Source: Achromobacter spanius
Lineage (GTDB): Bacteria > Pseudomonadota > Gammaproteobacteria > Burkholderiales > Burkholderiaceae_B
Length of the DNA stretch: 64,000 nt
Assembly (NCBI RefSeq): GCF_002812705.1
Contig: NZ_CP025030.1
Span: 248,001-312,000 of the forward strand
Direction: 5' to 3'
The notes beneath the pieces were generated by a model that had not been told where the DNA came from, made no database searches, and saw only the letters and a list, made by a program, of their open reading frames with translations. Positions 36,697-45,390 of this stretch are shown one piece after another. The translations under genes and the position numbers were made by a program. How positions within the stretch are numbered: position 1 is the stretch's first letter; each line of letters begins with the position of its first letter.

Positions 36697-38298
36697 CTAG
36701 GCGTTTTCCGAAAGTGGCAGCCTTACCCGCACGCACAGGCCGCCGGATTCCGCCTGGCGAAGCTCCAGCGAACCGCCGTGCGCGCGCGCAATGGCCTCGG
36801 CCAGCGCCAGGCCCAGCCCCACGCTGCCGGTGCGCGTGCGCGCATCGTCCAAACGGCTGAACGGGCGCAGCGCCTCCTGGCGGCGTTCGGGCACGATGCC
36901 GGGGCCATGGTCCGCCACATCCAGCACCGCCTCGCGCGCTTCGCGGCGCAGGCTGACGTCCACGGGCGGCGCGCCGTGGTTCAGCGCGTTGCCGATCAGG
37001 TTGTCCAGCAGGCGGCCCAAGGCCACCGCGTCGGCCTGCACCACCAGCGGTGCGTCGTCGTCCACCGACTTCAGCGTGATGTCGGTACCGGCGCCATGCC
37101 ATGCGCCGACGCGCTCGGCCAACCATTCGGACAGCACGATGGGCGCATAGCGGTAGGCGGCCGGGTCCGTGCCGCGCACGAAGCCGATGAACTGGTCCAC
37201 CATGTGCTGCATGTCTTGCAGATCGGTGCGCAGGCCTTCCTTCAGCTTGGAATCGTCGGCCATTTCAATGCGCAGCCACATGCGCGACAACGGCCCTTTC
37301 AGATCGTGCGGCAAGCCGGACAGCAGCGTGCGGCGTACCGAGTCGGACTCGGCCAGCGCGTCCAGCATGGCGTTGAAGCGCTCGCCCAAGGCGCGGGTTT
37401 CATGCGGCCCCGAGGGTTCCACGCGTTGCGGTTGCCCGGCGGCCAAGCGGTCAGCGGCGTCCGCCAGCCGGGTGATGGGCCGCGTGATGTGCCAAGAGAA
37501 ACCCACGGCCAGCAACAGCAACAGGCCCAGTCCCCCCAGCCAGGCGGCGATGAAGGGCGTGGCCACGGGCGGGTCCAGACGTTCAAGGGGAATCACCAGC
37601 CATTCCCGCAGGCGCGGCACGTCTTCGCTGGCCGAATTGGGCGCCAGCGAGATAAAGATCTCGGGCGTGGGGCCGCGCGACAACGCCACGCGGGTGCCGT
37701 CGTTCAGCCGTTCGTTCAGCAACTGCACCAGCGCTTTCAGGTCACGGCGGATGTCGTCGGGCTCTGGCTTGTTATGGCGCCGCATGCGCTCTTCGTGCGC
37801 CGCGCGGTCGGCCTCGCGTTGCTGGGCGGTGCGCGTGTCAGTCTGGTCGGCATCGGCCTCGTGCTCGCCGCCGCGCTCGTCGCCACGGTCGTCGCCATGC
37901 CCTTCGGGCGGCGGCGGCATGTCGCCAGGCCGGGCGTCCGAAGCCGGCGGGGGTGGCGGTCGGGGCGCTGAGCGGGGCGGCGGCGGCGGACGCCGGCCAT
38001 TGAAGCGCTGCAACTTGGCTTCGGCAGGCAGCACGCGCGACCACAGCCGCCATTGGTTCTGAGACGCCGTGCGCACGAAATCCGCGCGGTCCTCGGCGGG
38101 CACTTCGGACAAGGCGGCGCGCAGGGTGCGGATGGTGGTGACGATGTAGCCGATGGCCACGTCTTCCATGAACTTGTGCCGGAAGTACGACACCGTCACC
38201 AGCGTGGCTGCTTGCGTCAGCAGGACGGAACCCAGGATCAGCAGAATCAAGCGCGCCCGCAGCGAGCGCGGCACCAGGAAGCGGGCAAGAAAACGCAT
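36697..38298 (-). CDS. Sensor histidine kinase with Pro/acid/His-rich sensor region
   Basis: A 533-residue membrane kinase. One helix lies near residues 15-37 and a second near 255-275 (WLGGLGLLLLLAVGFSWHI), bounding a periplasmic region. That region contains two poly-Pro runs, GDMPPPPEGHGDDRGDERGG and a long Asp/Glu/His stretch, which is unusual. HAMP follows. The phospho-acceptor segment is LPHDLKGPLSRMWLRIEM, then N (NLIGNALNHG), G1 (VADHGPGIV) and G2 (GSVGLGLALA) boxes. The start at 38298 overlaps the response regulator stop by one base. It partners the upstream regulator gene. Confidence 0.93.
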   Translation of the reverse strand: MRFLARFLVPRSLRARLILLILGSVLLTQAATLVTVSYFRHKFMEDVAIGYIVTTIRTLRAALSEVPAEDRADFVRTASQNQWRLWSRVLPAEAKLQRFNGRRPPPPPRSAPRPPPPPASDARPGDMPPPPEGHGDDRGDERGGEHEADADQTDTRTAQQREADRAAHEERMRRHNKPEPDDIRRDLKALVQLLNERLNDGTRVALSRGPTPEIFISLAPNSASEDVPRLREWLVIPLERLDPPVATPFIAAWLGGLGLLLLLAVGFSWHITRPITRLADAADRLAAGQPQRVEPSGPHETRALGERFNAMLDALAESDSVRRTLLSGLPHDLKGPLSRMWLRIEMADDSKLKEGLRTDLQDMQHMVDQFIGFVRGTDPAAYRYAPIVLSEWLAERVGAWHGAGTDITLKSVDDDAPLVVQADAVALGRLLDNLIGNALNHGAPPVDVSLRREAREAVLDVADHGPGIVPERRQEALRPFSRLDDARTRTGSVGLGLALAEAIARAHGGSLELRQAESGGLCVRVRLPLSENA

Positions 38299-38999
38299 CA
38301 GGGCGAGAACCGGTAGCCAATGCCCCAAACGGTCTGGATCCAGCGCGGCTGTTTCGGGTCGTCTTCGATCACGCGGCGCAAGCGCAGAATGGCGATGTCG
38401 ATGGCGCGGTCGTTGCGTTCGCCTGAGTCATCGTCGCGCGCAAGCGCCAGCAGGCGTTCGCGCGACAGCGGCTTGCCCGCGTTGCGCACCAGGGCTTCCA
38501 GCAAATTGATCTCGCCGCCCGTCAGCTTGACGACCGTGCCATCGCGCGACAACTGCCGGGTGGACGGGTCGAACAGGAACGGGCCGAAGGTGACCGGCGC
38601 GTCCTTGGTCAAGGCGGACGGGCCGCGCTTGCGGCGCAACACGGCTTCAATGCGGGCCAGCAGTTCACGCGGGTCAAACGGCTTGCCGACGTAATCGTCG
38701 GCGCCTGCTTCCAGGCCGATGATGCGGTCCACGGCCTCGTCGCGCGCGGTCAGAAGAATGACGGGGATGTCTTCGCCTTGCTCGCGCAGGCGGCGGCATG
38801 CGTCGGCGCCGTCGCCGCCGGGCAGCATGCGGTCCAGCACGAGCAGGTCGGGGGCGTAACGGGTAATGCGCGTCGACAGGTCGGTGGCATCTGGCGCCAG
38901 CAAGGTGTCGTAACCGTGCCGATTCAGGTAGTCGGCCAGCAGCTGACGCAGGGCCGGGTCGTCGTCGACGACCAGCAGCTTGGTATGAGGATTGTCCAT
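38298..38999 (-). CDS. OmpR-family response regulator
   Basis: A 233-residue regulator. The receiver domain (residues 8-120) has acidic residues in VVDDDPALRQ, the phospho-acceptor Asp56 in LLVLDRMLPGGDG, Thr in LLTARDEAV and Lys in VGKPFDPREL. The winged-helix DNA-binding domain covers residues 135-233 and ends WIQTVWGIGYRFSP. The start is ATG 38999; a longer open frame to 39608 is antisense to the next gene. It is co-transcribed with the sensor kinase and divergent from an outer-membrane protein gene that may be a target. Confidence 0.95.
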   Translation of the reverse strand: MDNPHTKLLVVDDDPALRQLLADYLNRHGYDTLLAPDATDLSTRITRYAPDLLVLDRMLPGGDGADACRRLREQGEDIPVILLTARDEAVDRIIGLEAGADDYVGKPFDPRELLARIEAVLRRKRGPSALTKDAPVTFGPFLFDPSTRQLSRDGTVVKLTGGEINLLEALVRNAGKPLSRERLLALARDDDSGERNDRAIDIAILRLRRVIEDDPKQPRWIQTVWGIGYRFSP

Positions 39000-39137
39000 G
39001 GCGCCATAGTGCGGCGCGGCGCGTCCAACCGCAAGGGGCAAGAAATCAACTGAAATAGACCTGTTGCATGATGTACGGCGTCTTGTGGCGCGCTTGATCG
39101 GCCCTAAAATGGGGCCCTTCGTCTTGCCGCTGGTCCG

Positions 39138-39157
39138 GTTTACTAAAAATCGTTTAC
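39138..39157. promoter_or_regulatory. GTTTAC direct repeat before the outer-membrane protein gene
   Basis: Two GTTTAC hexamers (39138-39143 and 39152-39157) lie with 14 bp from start to start, 36 bp before the outer-membrane protein ATG; a partial TTTAC follows at 39178. OmpR-family regulators bind direct repeats, though a 10-11-bp period is more usual. Candidate target of the divergent response regulator; inference only. Confidence 0.3.
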
Positions 39158-39192
39158 AGCTACGACAGCGTCCCCTCTTTACACTGATTTTT

Positions 39193-40527
39193 ATGGTCGC
39201 CCCTGCAATCTGGCGCAGACGGTTGTTGCACGCGGCGCTGACGGCGGGGGTGGTTTGCCCACTGTCGGCCGCGCTTGCCGACACGCTTGATGCGTCCCCC
39301 TCTTCCGTTACGTCGCCCGCACCGGGGGCGCCGGTGCTGATGGCACGCGGCATCGGCGTACTGTCGCCGGTGCAGCCGATTCCCGTGCGCCCGGCGCCGT
39401 CGATCGCTTCGCGCGCCGTTCCCCTGGACCCGCCCCTGTGCGGTCTGGAAGTTGCCGAGCCCGCCATGGACACCAGCGTGCGCGGGGGCGAAGACGAGGG
39501 CGAGGGTTCCGGTTTGATCCCCGGCCTGGACTCAAGCCTGTCGGGAAGCCGCGAAGACATCCCGGTGGAGTGTGTAAACACCCCTGCGGCGGTTATTGAA
39601 GACAGCACACCCGACTATTCCTTCGCCTTGGAAGACAGCGACATACCCCGCGTGCCTGTCGTGGTGATCTCGGGCGTTTCGCGCCCGACCCGCCCCTGGT
39701 TCGCGTCGGTCAGCGGCCAGGATGGCCTGCGCTACGGCGGCGACCGCAACTGGGTGTACCGGAACACGGCCGGCCCGTCGCTGACGGTAGGCAATATCAA
39801 CGCCAATGCCCCCGTCTGGGGCAGCAGCGCGCCAGTGGGCGGGGTGCAGATCGCCAACTGGGCCGGCTCGGCCGCCACCGTGCCGGAGGGCAGCTTCGGC
39901 TACTCGTCGTCGGTCGGCAAGCTGAACCGGATGGACCCGACCGCGCGGTCGGGCGCGGTGGATTACGGCGCGTCGGTGGGCTCCGGCAGCGTGCGATACG
40001 GGCTGACCCCGGCGCTCACCTTGGAAGGCCAGATGCAAAGCGCGCCCGCGCTGACCACGCGCGGCATGGGCACGACCTATGCGGCGGGCGAATACGGCAC
40101 GTTCCAGGCGGGCGCCACGCAAAGCTCGTTCGACGCTTCCAACGCCTGGCGCTACCGCTTCGGCTACAACGTGGACGTAGCCGACATGGTCAACCTGGGC
40201 TACACCAACGAACAGATCGGCGCGGGGTTCGGCGACCTGTCCACCTATTCCGGCGGCGTGGCCTCGGCGCCGCAGATCCGCAACACCCTGTCGGCGGGCG
40301 TGCCCATCACTGGCTGGGGCACCGTCAGCGGCACCTATTCGGGGTTGCGCGAGGGCTCGACCCTTGCCGAGCAGCGTGTGGGCCTGTCGCACAGCATGTT
40401 CGTGGCACCCAAGGTGCAACTGGCGGTGGGCGCCGACCGTGACATCGTGTCGGGCAACTACGAATGGCGTGCCAACCTCAGCATGCCCGTGGATACCTTC
40501 ATGCGCGGCACCTGGTTCAGTTGGTAG
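39193..40527 (+). CDS. Predicted outer-membrane beta-barrel protein, usher-like strands
   Basis: A 444-residue exported protein without a function I recognise. From ATG 39193 (MVAPAIWRRRLLHAALTAGV) a signal peptide ends near ALADT; the frame is open from 39064 but the earlier part would bury the signal. A Pro/Ser-rich region (about residues 30-150) with two isolated Cys follows. From residue 160 on there are alternating aromatic strands with repeated -RYGLTPALTLEGQ- and -GLREGSTL- patterns, recalling the barrel strands of fimbrial ushers, and a terminal aromatic (GTWFSW). No chaperone or fimbrial gene is adjacent. Confidence 0.7.
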   Translation: MVAPAIWRRRLLHAALTAGVVCPLSAALADTLDASPSSVTSPAPGAPVLMARGIGVLSPVQPIPVRPAPSIASRAVPLDPPLCGLEVAEPAMDTSVRGGEDEGEGSGLIPGLDSSLSGSREDIPVECVNTPAAVIEDSTPDYSFALEDSDIPRVPVVVISGVSRPTRPWFASVSGQDGLRYGGDRNWVYRNTAGPSLTVGNINANAPVWGSSAPVGGVQIANWAGSAATVPEGSFGYSSSVGKLNRMDPTARSGAVDYGASVGSGSVRYGLTPALTLEGQMQSAPALTTRGMGTTYAAGEYGTFQAGATQSSFDASNAWRYRFGYNVDVADMVNLGYTNEQIGAGFGDLSTYSGGVASAPQIRNTLSAGVPITGWGTVSGTYSGLREGSTLAEQRVGLSHSMFVAPKVQLAVGADRDIVSGNYEWRANLSMPVDTFMRGTWFSW

Positions 40528-40659
40528 TGAGCCAGCAGGCCGGCGGGCGCGAGGTGTTACCGGACCCGGACCGCAAGCCGGACGGAAATATCCCCCCGAA
40601 AAGAGCCGCCCTGGAATTGCGGCTTAAAATCCCCGCCATGATGCTTCCGGCCTACCCCC

Positions 40660-42489
40660 ATGTCTGACGCGCGCGCCCTCGGCGTCCTGCAGCGCGTTTT
40701 CGGTTACGAATCCTTCCGCGGCGACCAGCAAGCCATTGTCGAACAAGTGATCGACGGCGGTGACGCGCTGGTCCTCATGCCCACGGGCGGAGGGAAATCG
40801 CTCTGTTACCAGATTCCGTCCCTGGTGCGCGAAGGCACCGGCATCGTCGTGTCGCCCCTGATCGCGCTGATGCAGGACCAAGTCGACGCCCTGACCGAAC
40901 TTGGCGTGCGCGCGGCCTTCCTGAATTCCACGCAGGATTGGCGCGTGGCTCGCGACGTTGAACAAGCGTTCCTGGCCGGCGAACTTGATTTGCTTTACGT
41001 CGCGCCCGAACGGCTGCTGACCGACCGCTGCCTGCAACTGCTTGAGCGCGGCCGCATCGCCCTGTTCGCCATCGACGAGGCGCACTGCGTGTCGCAATGG
41101 GGGCATGATTTCCGGCCAGAATACCTGGGCCTGTCCATGCTGCACGAGCGCTGGCCCGACGTGCCGCGCATCGCGCTTACCGCCACGGCCACGGCGGACA
41201 CCCGCACCGAGATCGCGCAGCGCCTGTCGCTGGACGATGCCCGGCATTTCGTGTCCAGCTTTGACCGCCCCAACATCCGCTACCGCATCGTCGAAAAGAA
41301 CGAGGTGCGCAAGCAACTGCTGGAAATGATCCGCACCGAACACGACGGCGAGTCCGGCGTGGTGTATGGCTTGTCGCGGGCGCGGGTCGAAGAGACGGCC
41401 GAATTCCTGTGCAACCAGGGTATTGACGCAATGCCCTACCACGCCGGCCTCAGCCCGCAGGTGCGCGCGGCCAACCAGTCCCGCTTCCTGCGCGAAGACG
41501 GCGTGGTCATGGTGGCCACCATTGCCTTCGGCATGGGTATCGACAAGCCGGACGTACGCTTCGTGGCGCACATTGACCTGCCCAAATCCGTTGAAGGCTA
41601 CTACCAGGAAACCGGCCGCGCCGGCCGCGATGGCCTGCCCGCCACGGCGTGGCTGGCCTACGGCCTGCAAGACGTGGTGCAGCAGCGTCGCATGATCGAC
41701 GAATCCCCCGGCGACGAGTCCTATCGCCGACGCCTGGGCCAGCAACTGGACGCCATGCTGGGCCTGTGCGAAACGGTGGAATGCCGGCGGGTGCGCCTGC
41801 TGGCGTACTTCGGCCAGCAGATTACCGCCTGCGGCAACTGCGACGTCTGCCTGGAACCGCCGCAAGCCTGGGACGGCACCGTGGCCGCGCAGAAAGTGCT
41901 TTCGGCCGTCTATCGCTTGTGGAAGGAACGCGGGCAGCGCTACGGCGCGGGCCACATCATCGACATCCTGCGCGGCAAGGTCACCGACCGCACCAAGCAG
42001 CACGGCCATGAAACCCTGAGCGTGTTCGGCGTGGGCGAAGACCTGAGCGACACCGCCTGGCGCGGCGTGCTGCGCCAGTTGCTGGCGCAAGGCTTGCTGA
42101 CCGTCGACAACGAAGGCTTCGGCACCCTGGCGCTAACGGAAGGCAGCCGCGCCGTGCTCAAGGGCGAACGCCAGTTGATGCTGCGCCGGGAATCCGAAAA
42201 GAAGACAAAGTCGGGCAAGACGAGCAGTGGCCGTACCAAGGCGGCGGCGATTGACCTGCCGGCTGAATTGCAACCGGTGTTTGAAGCACTGCGCGCCTGG
42301 CGCGGCGAAGTCGCCAAGAGCCACGGCGTGCCGGCATACGTCATTTTCCACGACGCCACGCTACGCGAAATCGCCCTGGCCCAGCCGGATTCGATGGATG
42401 CGCTGAGCCACATCAGCGGCGTTGGCGCCCGCAAGCTGGAAGCCTACGGCGAAGAGATTCTGCAGCGGGTGGCAAGACCGGTGTTATGA
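40660..42489 (+). CDS. recQ: ATP-dependent DNA helicase RecQ
   Basis: RecQ unwinds DNA 3'-5' in recombination and fork repair. The 609-residue protein has Walker [18 protein letters not shown] ([19 protein letters not shown]), ALTATA, the C-terminal helicase motif [10 protein letters not shown], the zinc-binding Cys (CGNCDVC), the winged helix, a Lys/Ser-rich linker and a C-terminal HRDC domain ([20 protein letters not shown]). Length is typical. A 13-bp tandem repeat array begins 50 bp after its stop. Confidence 0.97.
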   Translation: MSDARALGVLQRVFGYESFRGDQQAIVEQVIDGGDALVLMPTGGGKSLCYQIPSLVREGTGIVVSPLIALMQDQVDALTELGVRAAFLNSTQDWRVARDVEQAFLAGELDLLYVAPERLLTDRCLQLLERGRIALFAIDEAHCVSQWGHDFRPEYLGLSMLHERWPDVPRIALTATATADTRTEIAQRLSLDDARHFVSSFDRPNIRYRIVEKNEVRKQLLEMIRTEHDGESGVVYGLSRARVEETAEFLCNQGIDAMPYHAGLSPQVRAANQSRFLREDGVVMVATIAFGMGIDKPDVRFVAHIDLPKSVEGYYQETGRAGRDGLPATAWLAYGLQDVVQQRRMIDESPGDESYRRRLGQQLDAMLGLCETVECRRVRLLAYFGQQITACGNCDVCLEPPQAWDGTVAAQKVLSAVYRLWKERGQRYGAGHIIDILRGKVTDRTKQHGHETLSVFGVGEDLSDTAWRGVLRQLLAQGLLTVDNEGFGTLALTEGSRAVLKGERQLMLRRESEKKTKSGKTSSGRTKAAAIDLPAELQPVFEALRAWRGEVAKSHGVPAYVIFHDATLREIALAQPDSMDALSHISGVGARKLEAYGEEILQRVARPVL

Positions 42490-42538
42490 CCGTGGGACGT
42501 GGCCTGTGGTCGTCCCGTGATCGTCCGGCGGTCGTCCG

Positions 42539-42674
42539 GTGGTCGTGGCCCGTGGTCGTGATCCGTGGTCGTGGCCCGTTGTCGTGGCCCGTGGTCGTGG
42601 CCCGTGGTCGTGGCCCGTGGTCGTGGCCCGTGGTCGTGGCCCGTGGTCGTGGTCGTGGCCCGTGGCCGTGGCCC
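42539..42674. repeat. 13-bp tandem repeat array, about ten units
   Basis: Unit GTGGTCGTGGCCC is repeated with a 13-bp period from 42539. Units 1, 3 and 5-8 are identical, unit 2 and unit 4 carry one or two changes, the ninth (42643-42661) has a 6-bp internal addition, and the tenth (42662-42674) one change. More degenerate copies extend back toward the recQ stop. The 13-bp period breaks reading frame in every unit, so the long open frames across it are artefacts. It abuts palindromic element A. Confidence 0.93.
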
Positions 42675-42680
42675 GTGATT

Positions 42681-42862
42681 GTAGGATGGGTGAAGCGCGC
42701 AAGGCCGCATAAAAGAATGCTGGCCTGTATCGCGCGTAACCCATCAGACGGCCGCCCCCACCGTGGCCCGCGTTGCGAAAAATTCGGGGCGTTGCATGAT
42801 GGGTTGCGCGCGATCGATGCCGGGGATTTTGCATTGACCTTTTCGCGCTTCACCCATCCTAC
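42681..42862. repeat. Palindromic repeat element, copy A
   Basis: A 182-bp element bounded by perfect 19-bp inverted repeats: GTAGGATGGGTGAAGCGCG (42681-42699) and its complement (42844-42862). An inner inverted repeat, CGCGCGTAACCCATCA (42731-42746) and its near-complement (42797-42812, 15 of 16), is nested within. No ORF in it looks coding. Its right end touches the stop codon of cydB. No target duplication is seen. The same termini occur in copy B at 51202-51428. It may be a non-autonomous mobile element. Confidence 0.85.
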
Positions 42863-43914
42863 TACGAGGGTGGCGGCAATAGCGGGACCGGTGCGCGTTC
42901 CTTGCCGAAGACCGACCGGTACGCCAGGATGTTGAACACCAGCACTACCGGCACCCCCACGACCGCGCCGGCCATGACCAGGCGCATCGAACCGAGCGCG
43001 CCCGCGCCGTCCCAGAGCGTCATGTCATCCAGGATCAGATACGGGAACAGGCTGTAGGCCAGGCCGCTCAGCATCAGCAAGAACAGCCCCACGCACAGCA
43101 CGAACGGCAGCCAGCTGAAACGCTCCGCCCGGCCGGGCAAGCGGGCCAGCAGCATTTCAGCCGCGACATACCCCGCCAGCATCAACACCCACACGCTTGC
43201 AGCCAGGCTCAGGTGAGCGATGTTGCTCCACTTGTAGAAGATGCCCGCGTTGGCCAGCCCCAGCGTCACCGCAATCGCCACCATACCCACCGCCGTCCAG
43301 CGGATGGCATGCCGAGCCCAATAGGCCGCGCGGCGTTGAAGATCGCCGTCCACCCGCATGACCAGCCACGACGCCCCCAGCAGCACGTAGGCCGCCACCG
43401 CGCACAAACCCACGAACATCGCGAACCAGCCATAGCCCGCGTCGGATTGATAGCCGGTGGCGATGCGTCCCAGCAGCATCCCCTGCCCGAACGCCGTAAT
43501 GATGGAACCGGCCCAGAACCCGAAGATCCAGCGCGGCTTCATCTCGTTGCGCGCGCGGATGCGGAATTCGAACGACACGCTGCGCAGCACCACGCCCAGC
43601 ACCATGAAGGTCAGCGGCCCGTAAAGCTTGCCCAGCACCGCACCCCATGCGAAGGGGAAGGCCGACGCGAACAGTCCCATGCCCAGCAGCAACCAGAATT
43701 CGTTGGCATCGCGCCAGGGGCTCAAGAGCGACATCATGCGGCCGCGCTCATGTTCGGGCGCCAGTTGCAGCAGGATGCCCACGCCCAGGTCAAAGCCATC
43801 CAGCACCATGCCCGCGGCAATCACCACGAACAACAGCCCCATGAAGGCAAGCGGCATCCAGAATGATGGGTCTTCGGGGCTAAGCCCCTGCGACGCGGCC
43901 AACATGGCGATCAT
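42862..43914 (-). CDS. cydB: Cytochrome bd-type quinol oxidase subunit II
   Basis: A 350-residue subunit with about eight or nine helices. The family opening FWMPLAFMGLLFVVIAAGMVLDGFDLGVGIL is clear, with EHERGRMMSLLSPWRDANEFWLLLG next. The short form suggests a cyanide-insensitive (CioB) type rather than an E. coli-like CydB; this is inference. It overlaps cydA by 4 nt (ATGA). The stop TAG lies at the edge of palindromic element A. No cydX-like small ORF was recognised after it. Confidence 0.94.
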   Translation of the reverse strand: MIAMLAASQGLSPEDPSFWMPLAFMGLLFVVIAAGMVLDGFDLGVGILLQLAPEHERGRMMSLLSPWRDANEFWLLLGMGLFASAFPFAWGAVLGKLYGPLTFMVLGVVLRSVSFEFRIRARNEMKPRWIFGFWAGSIITAFGQGMLLGRIATGYQSDAGYGWFAMFVGLCAVAAYVLLGASWLVMRVDGDLQRRAAYWARHAIRWTAVGMVAIAVTLGLANAGIFYKWSNIAHLSLAASVWVLMLAGYVAAEMLLARLPGRAERFSWLPFVLCVGLFLLMLSGLAYSLFPYLILDDMTLWDGAGALGSMRLVMAGAVVGVPVVLVFNILAYRSVFGKERAPVPLLPPPS

Positions 43915-45254
43915 GGCGTACCTCCGGCCAATTTACGCACCGGCACCACGCCATAGCGCGCCGCGTGGAACAGCATGCCCGTGAACGCGGCCAGTAGCAG
44001 GGCATACAGCAGGCCATAGCCCACCAACCCATAAAGCACCGTGCTGGCCGGCACCTGCCCCAGCACTTCGGATTGCGTAATGGTGCCGTTCACGACGAAC
44101 GGTTGCAGGCCGATGATGGACACCCACCAGCCCGCCACCACGGCGATACCGCCCGAAAACATCATGCCGCACAGCACGCGCTGCCACCACACGGGCAGGG
44201 TCGAGGGATCCATCCCGCGCCGGAACGTCCATAGAAACGTCACGCATGCCACGGCCAGCATCAACAGGCCCAAGGCGACGGCCACGCGCAGCGACCAGAA
44301 CGTCAGGGCCACGGGCGGCAGCATGCCGGAATATTTATCCAGCCCCTCGTAGGTGCCTTCCGCATTGCGATGCAGCCATCCGCCACCCGCGTTGCGGAAA
44401 GTCAGGGCCGACACGTTGGTGTGGCTGCGCGCATCGGGCCAGCCAAACAGCACCAGTTGCGGTTCAGTGCCGCTTTGCCAGAAACCCGCCGCCGCCGCGG
44501 CCTTGGCCGGTTGCAGCTTGGCCATGACATGACCGCTGCCGGTGGCAACCGGAATCTGCAAAAACGCGGCCACCACGCCGATGACCAGCGCCGTCTTGAA
44601 TGCGTTGCGCTCGCCATCGCCCAGCGGGCGGCGCAAGGCCTGCAACGCGGTCACGCCCATCATCAGGAACGAGACGGCCAGCGCCGCCCCCACCGCCACC
44701 ATGGCCATGCGCCAACCCACCGACGGATTCAGCACCACGGCCACCCAGTCGTAGACTTGGTAGCGCCCGTCGACAAGAATGGCGCCGTCGGGCGTCTGCA
44801 TCCAGGATTGCAAGGCCAGCACCCAGAACACCGCTACCAACTGGCCCACCGCCACCATCAGCACCGCCAGCGTGTGCGCGGTATCGGACACGCGGCGCTG
44901 ACCAAACAGCATCACGCCCAGGAAGCATGACTTCAGGACGAAGACCGACAGGATGCCGTAGCCCAGCAGGGGGCCGGCCACGTTGCCGATCTTGTCCATC
45001 AGGCCCGCCCACAGGCTGCCGATCTGAATCAGAACGGGCACGCTGGCGGCCAGGGTCAGGACGAAAGCCAGGGCGAAAATGCGCACCCAGAAGCGGTAGG
45101 CGGCGGTCCAGCCCGAGCGGCCGGACCAGCGGGCGCGCACCTTGAAAAACAGCAGCACCCAGGCAAGGGCCAGGGAAACCGCCAGGAACAGCGCCAGAAA
45201 GCTCAGGCTGGCCACGAACTGCGCACGGGCCAGGGAAAGGGTGGATATATCCAT
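43911..45254 (-). CDS. cydA: Cytochrome bd-type quinol oxidase subunit I
   Basis: A 447-residue haem-carrying subunit of a bd-type terminal oxidase. The N-terminal LSLARAQFVASLSFLALFLA holds a helix with LARxQF; QIPVATGSGHVMAKLQPAKAAA and the GWWVSIIGLQPFVVNGTITQSE segment are the family's quinol and haem regions. The short Q-loop fits the CioA subclass. The start is ATG 45254 (MDISTLSLARAQF); the open frame to 45575 is antisense to glnS. It is the first gene of the two-gene operon and diverges from glnS. Confidence 0.94.
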   Translation of the reverse strand: MDISTLSLARAQFVASLSFLALFLAVSLALAWVLLFFKVRARWSGRSGWTAAYRFWVRIFALAFVLTLAASVPVLIQIGSLWAGLMDKIGNVAGPLLGYGILSVFVLKSCFLGVMLFGQRRVSDTAHTLAVLMVAVGQLVAVFWVLALQSWMQTPDGAILVDGRYQVYDWVAVVLNPSVGWRMAMVAVGAALAVSFLMMGVTALQALRRPLGDGERNAFKTALVIGVVAAFLQIPVATGSGHVMAKLQPAKAAAAAGFWQSGTEPQLVLFGWPDARSHTNVSALTFRNAGGGWLHRNAEGTYEGLDKYSGMLPPVALTFWSLRVAVALGLLMLAVACVTFLWTFRRGMDPSTLPVWWQRVLCGMMFSGGIAVVAGWWVSIIGLQPFVVNGTITQSEVLGQVPASTVLYGLVGYGLLYALLLAAFTGMLFHAARYGVVPVRKLAGGTP

Positions 45255-45297
45255 GATGGCCCGTAGTGTAGAGCCAGTTACATGGCTGTGGGGACAG

Positions 45298-45324
45298 TTT
45301 GAAACCGGTTGCACCGGGTTCAAA
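45298..45324. promoter_or_regulatory. Inverted repeat between cydA and glnS
   Basis: An imperfect palindrome with 11-bp arms, TTTGAAACCGG (45298-45308) and CCGGGTTCAAA (45314-45324), 10 of 11 paired, loop TTGCA. It lies in the 136-bp gap between the divergent cydA and glnS genes, about 45 nt before the cydA start. It could be an operator or an RNA hairpin; no regulator can be named. Confidence 0.45.
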
Positions 45325-45390
45325 AAGGCCCCGGTTGCGGAACGTGGCAAAATTGACGCTTTGTCGCCGCTTTTTCCTATTCTTTCAAGA

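Noticed and set aside
42539..42674. CRISPR array
   Set aside because: Units are 13 bp in direct tandem without spacers, and no cas gene is present.
42413..42853. Leftward open frames encoding repeated TTGHDHGPRPRA units
   Set aside because: They are the three-frame translation of a 13-bp non-coding tandem array and have no ribosome binding site.
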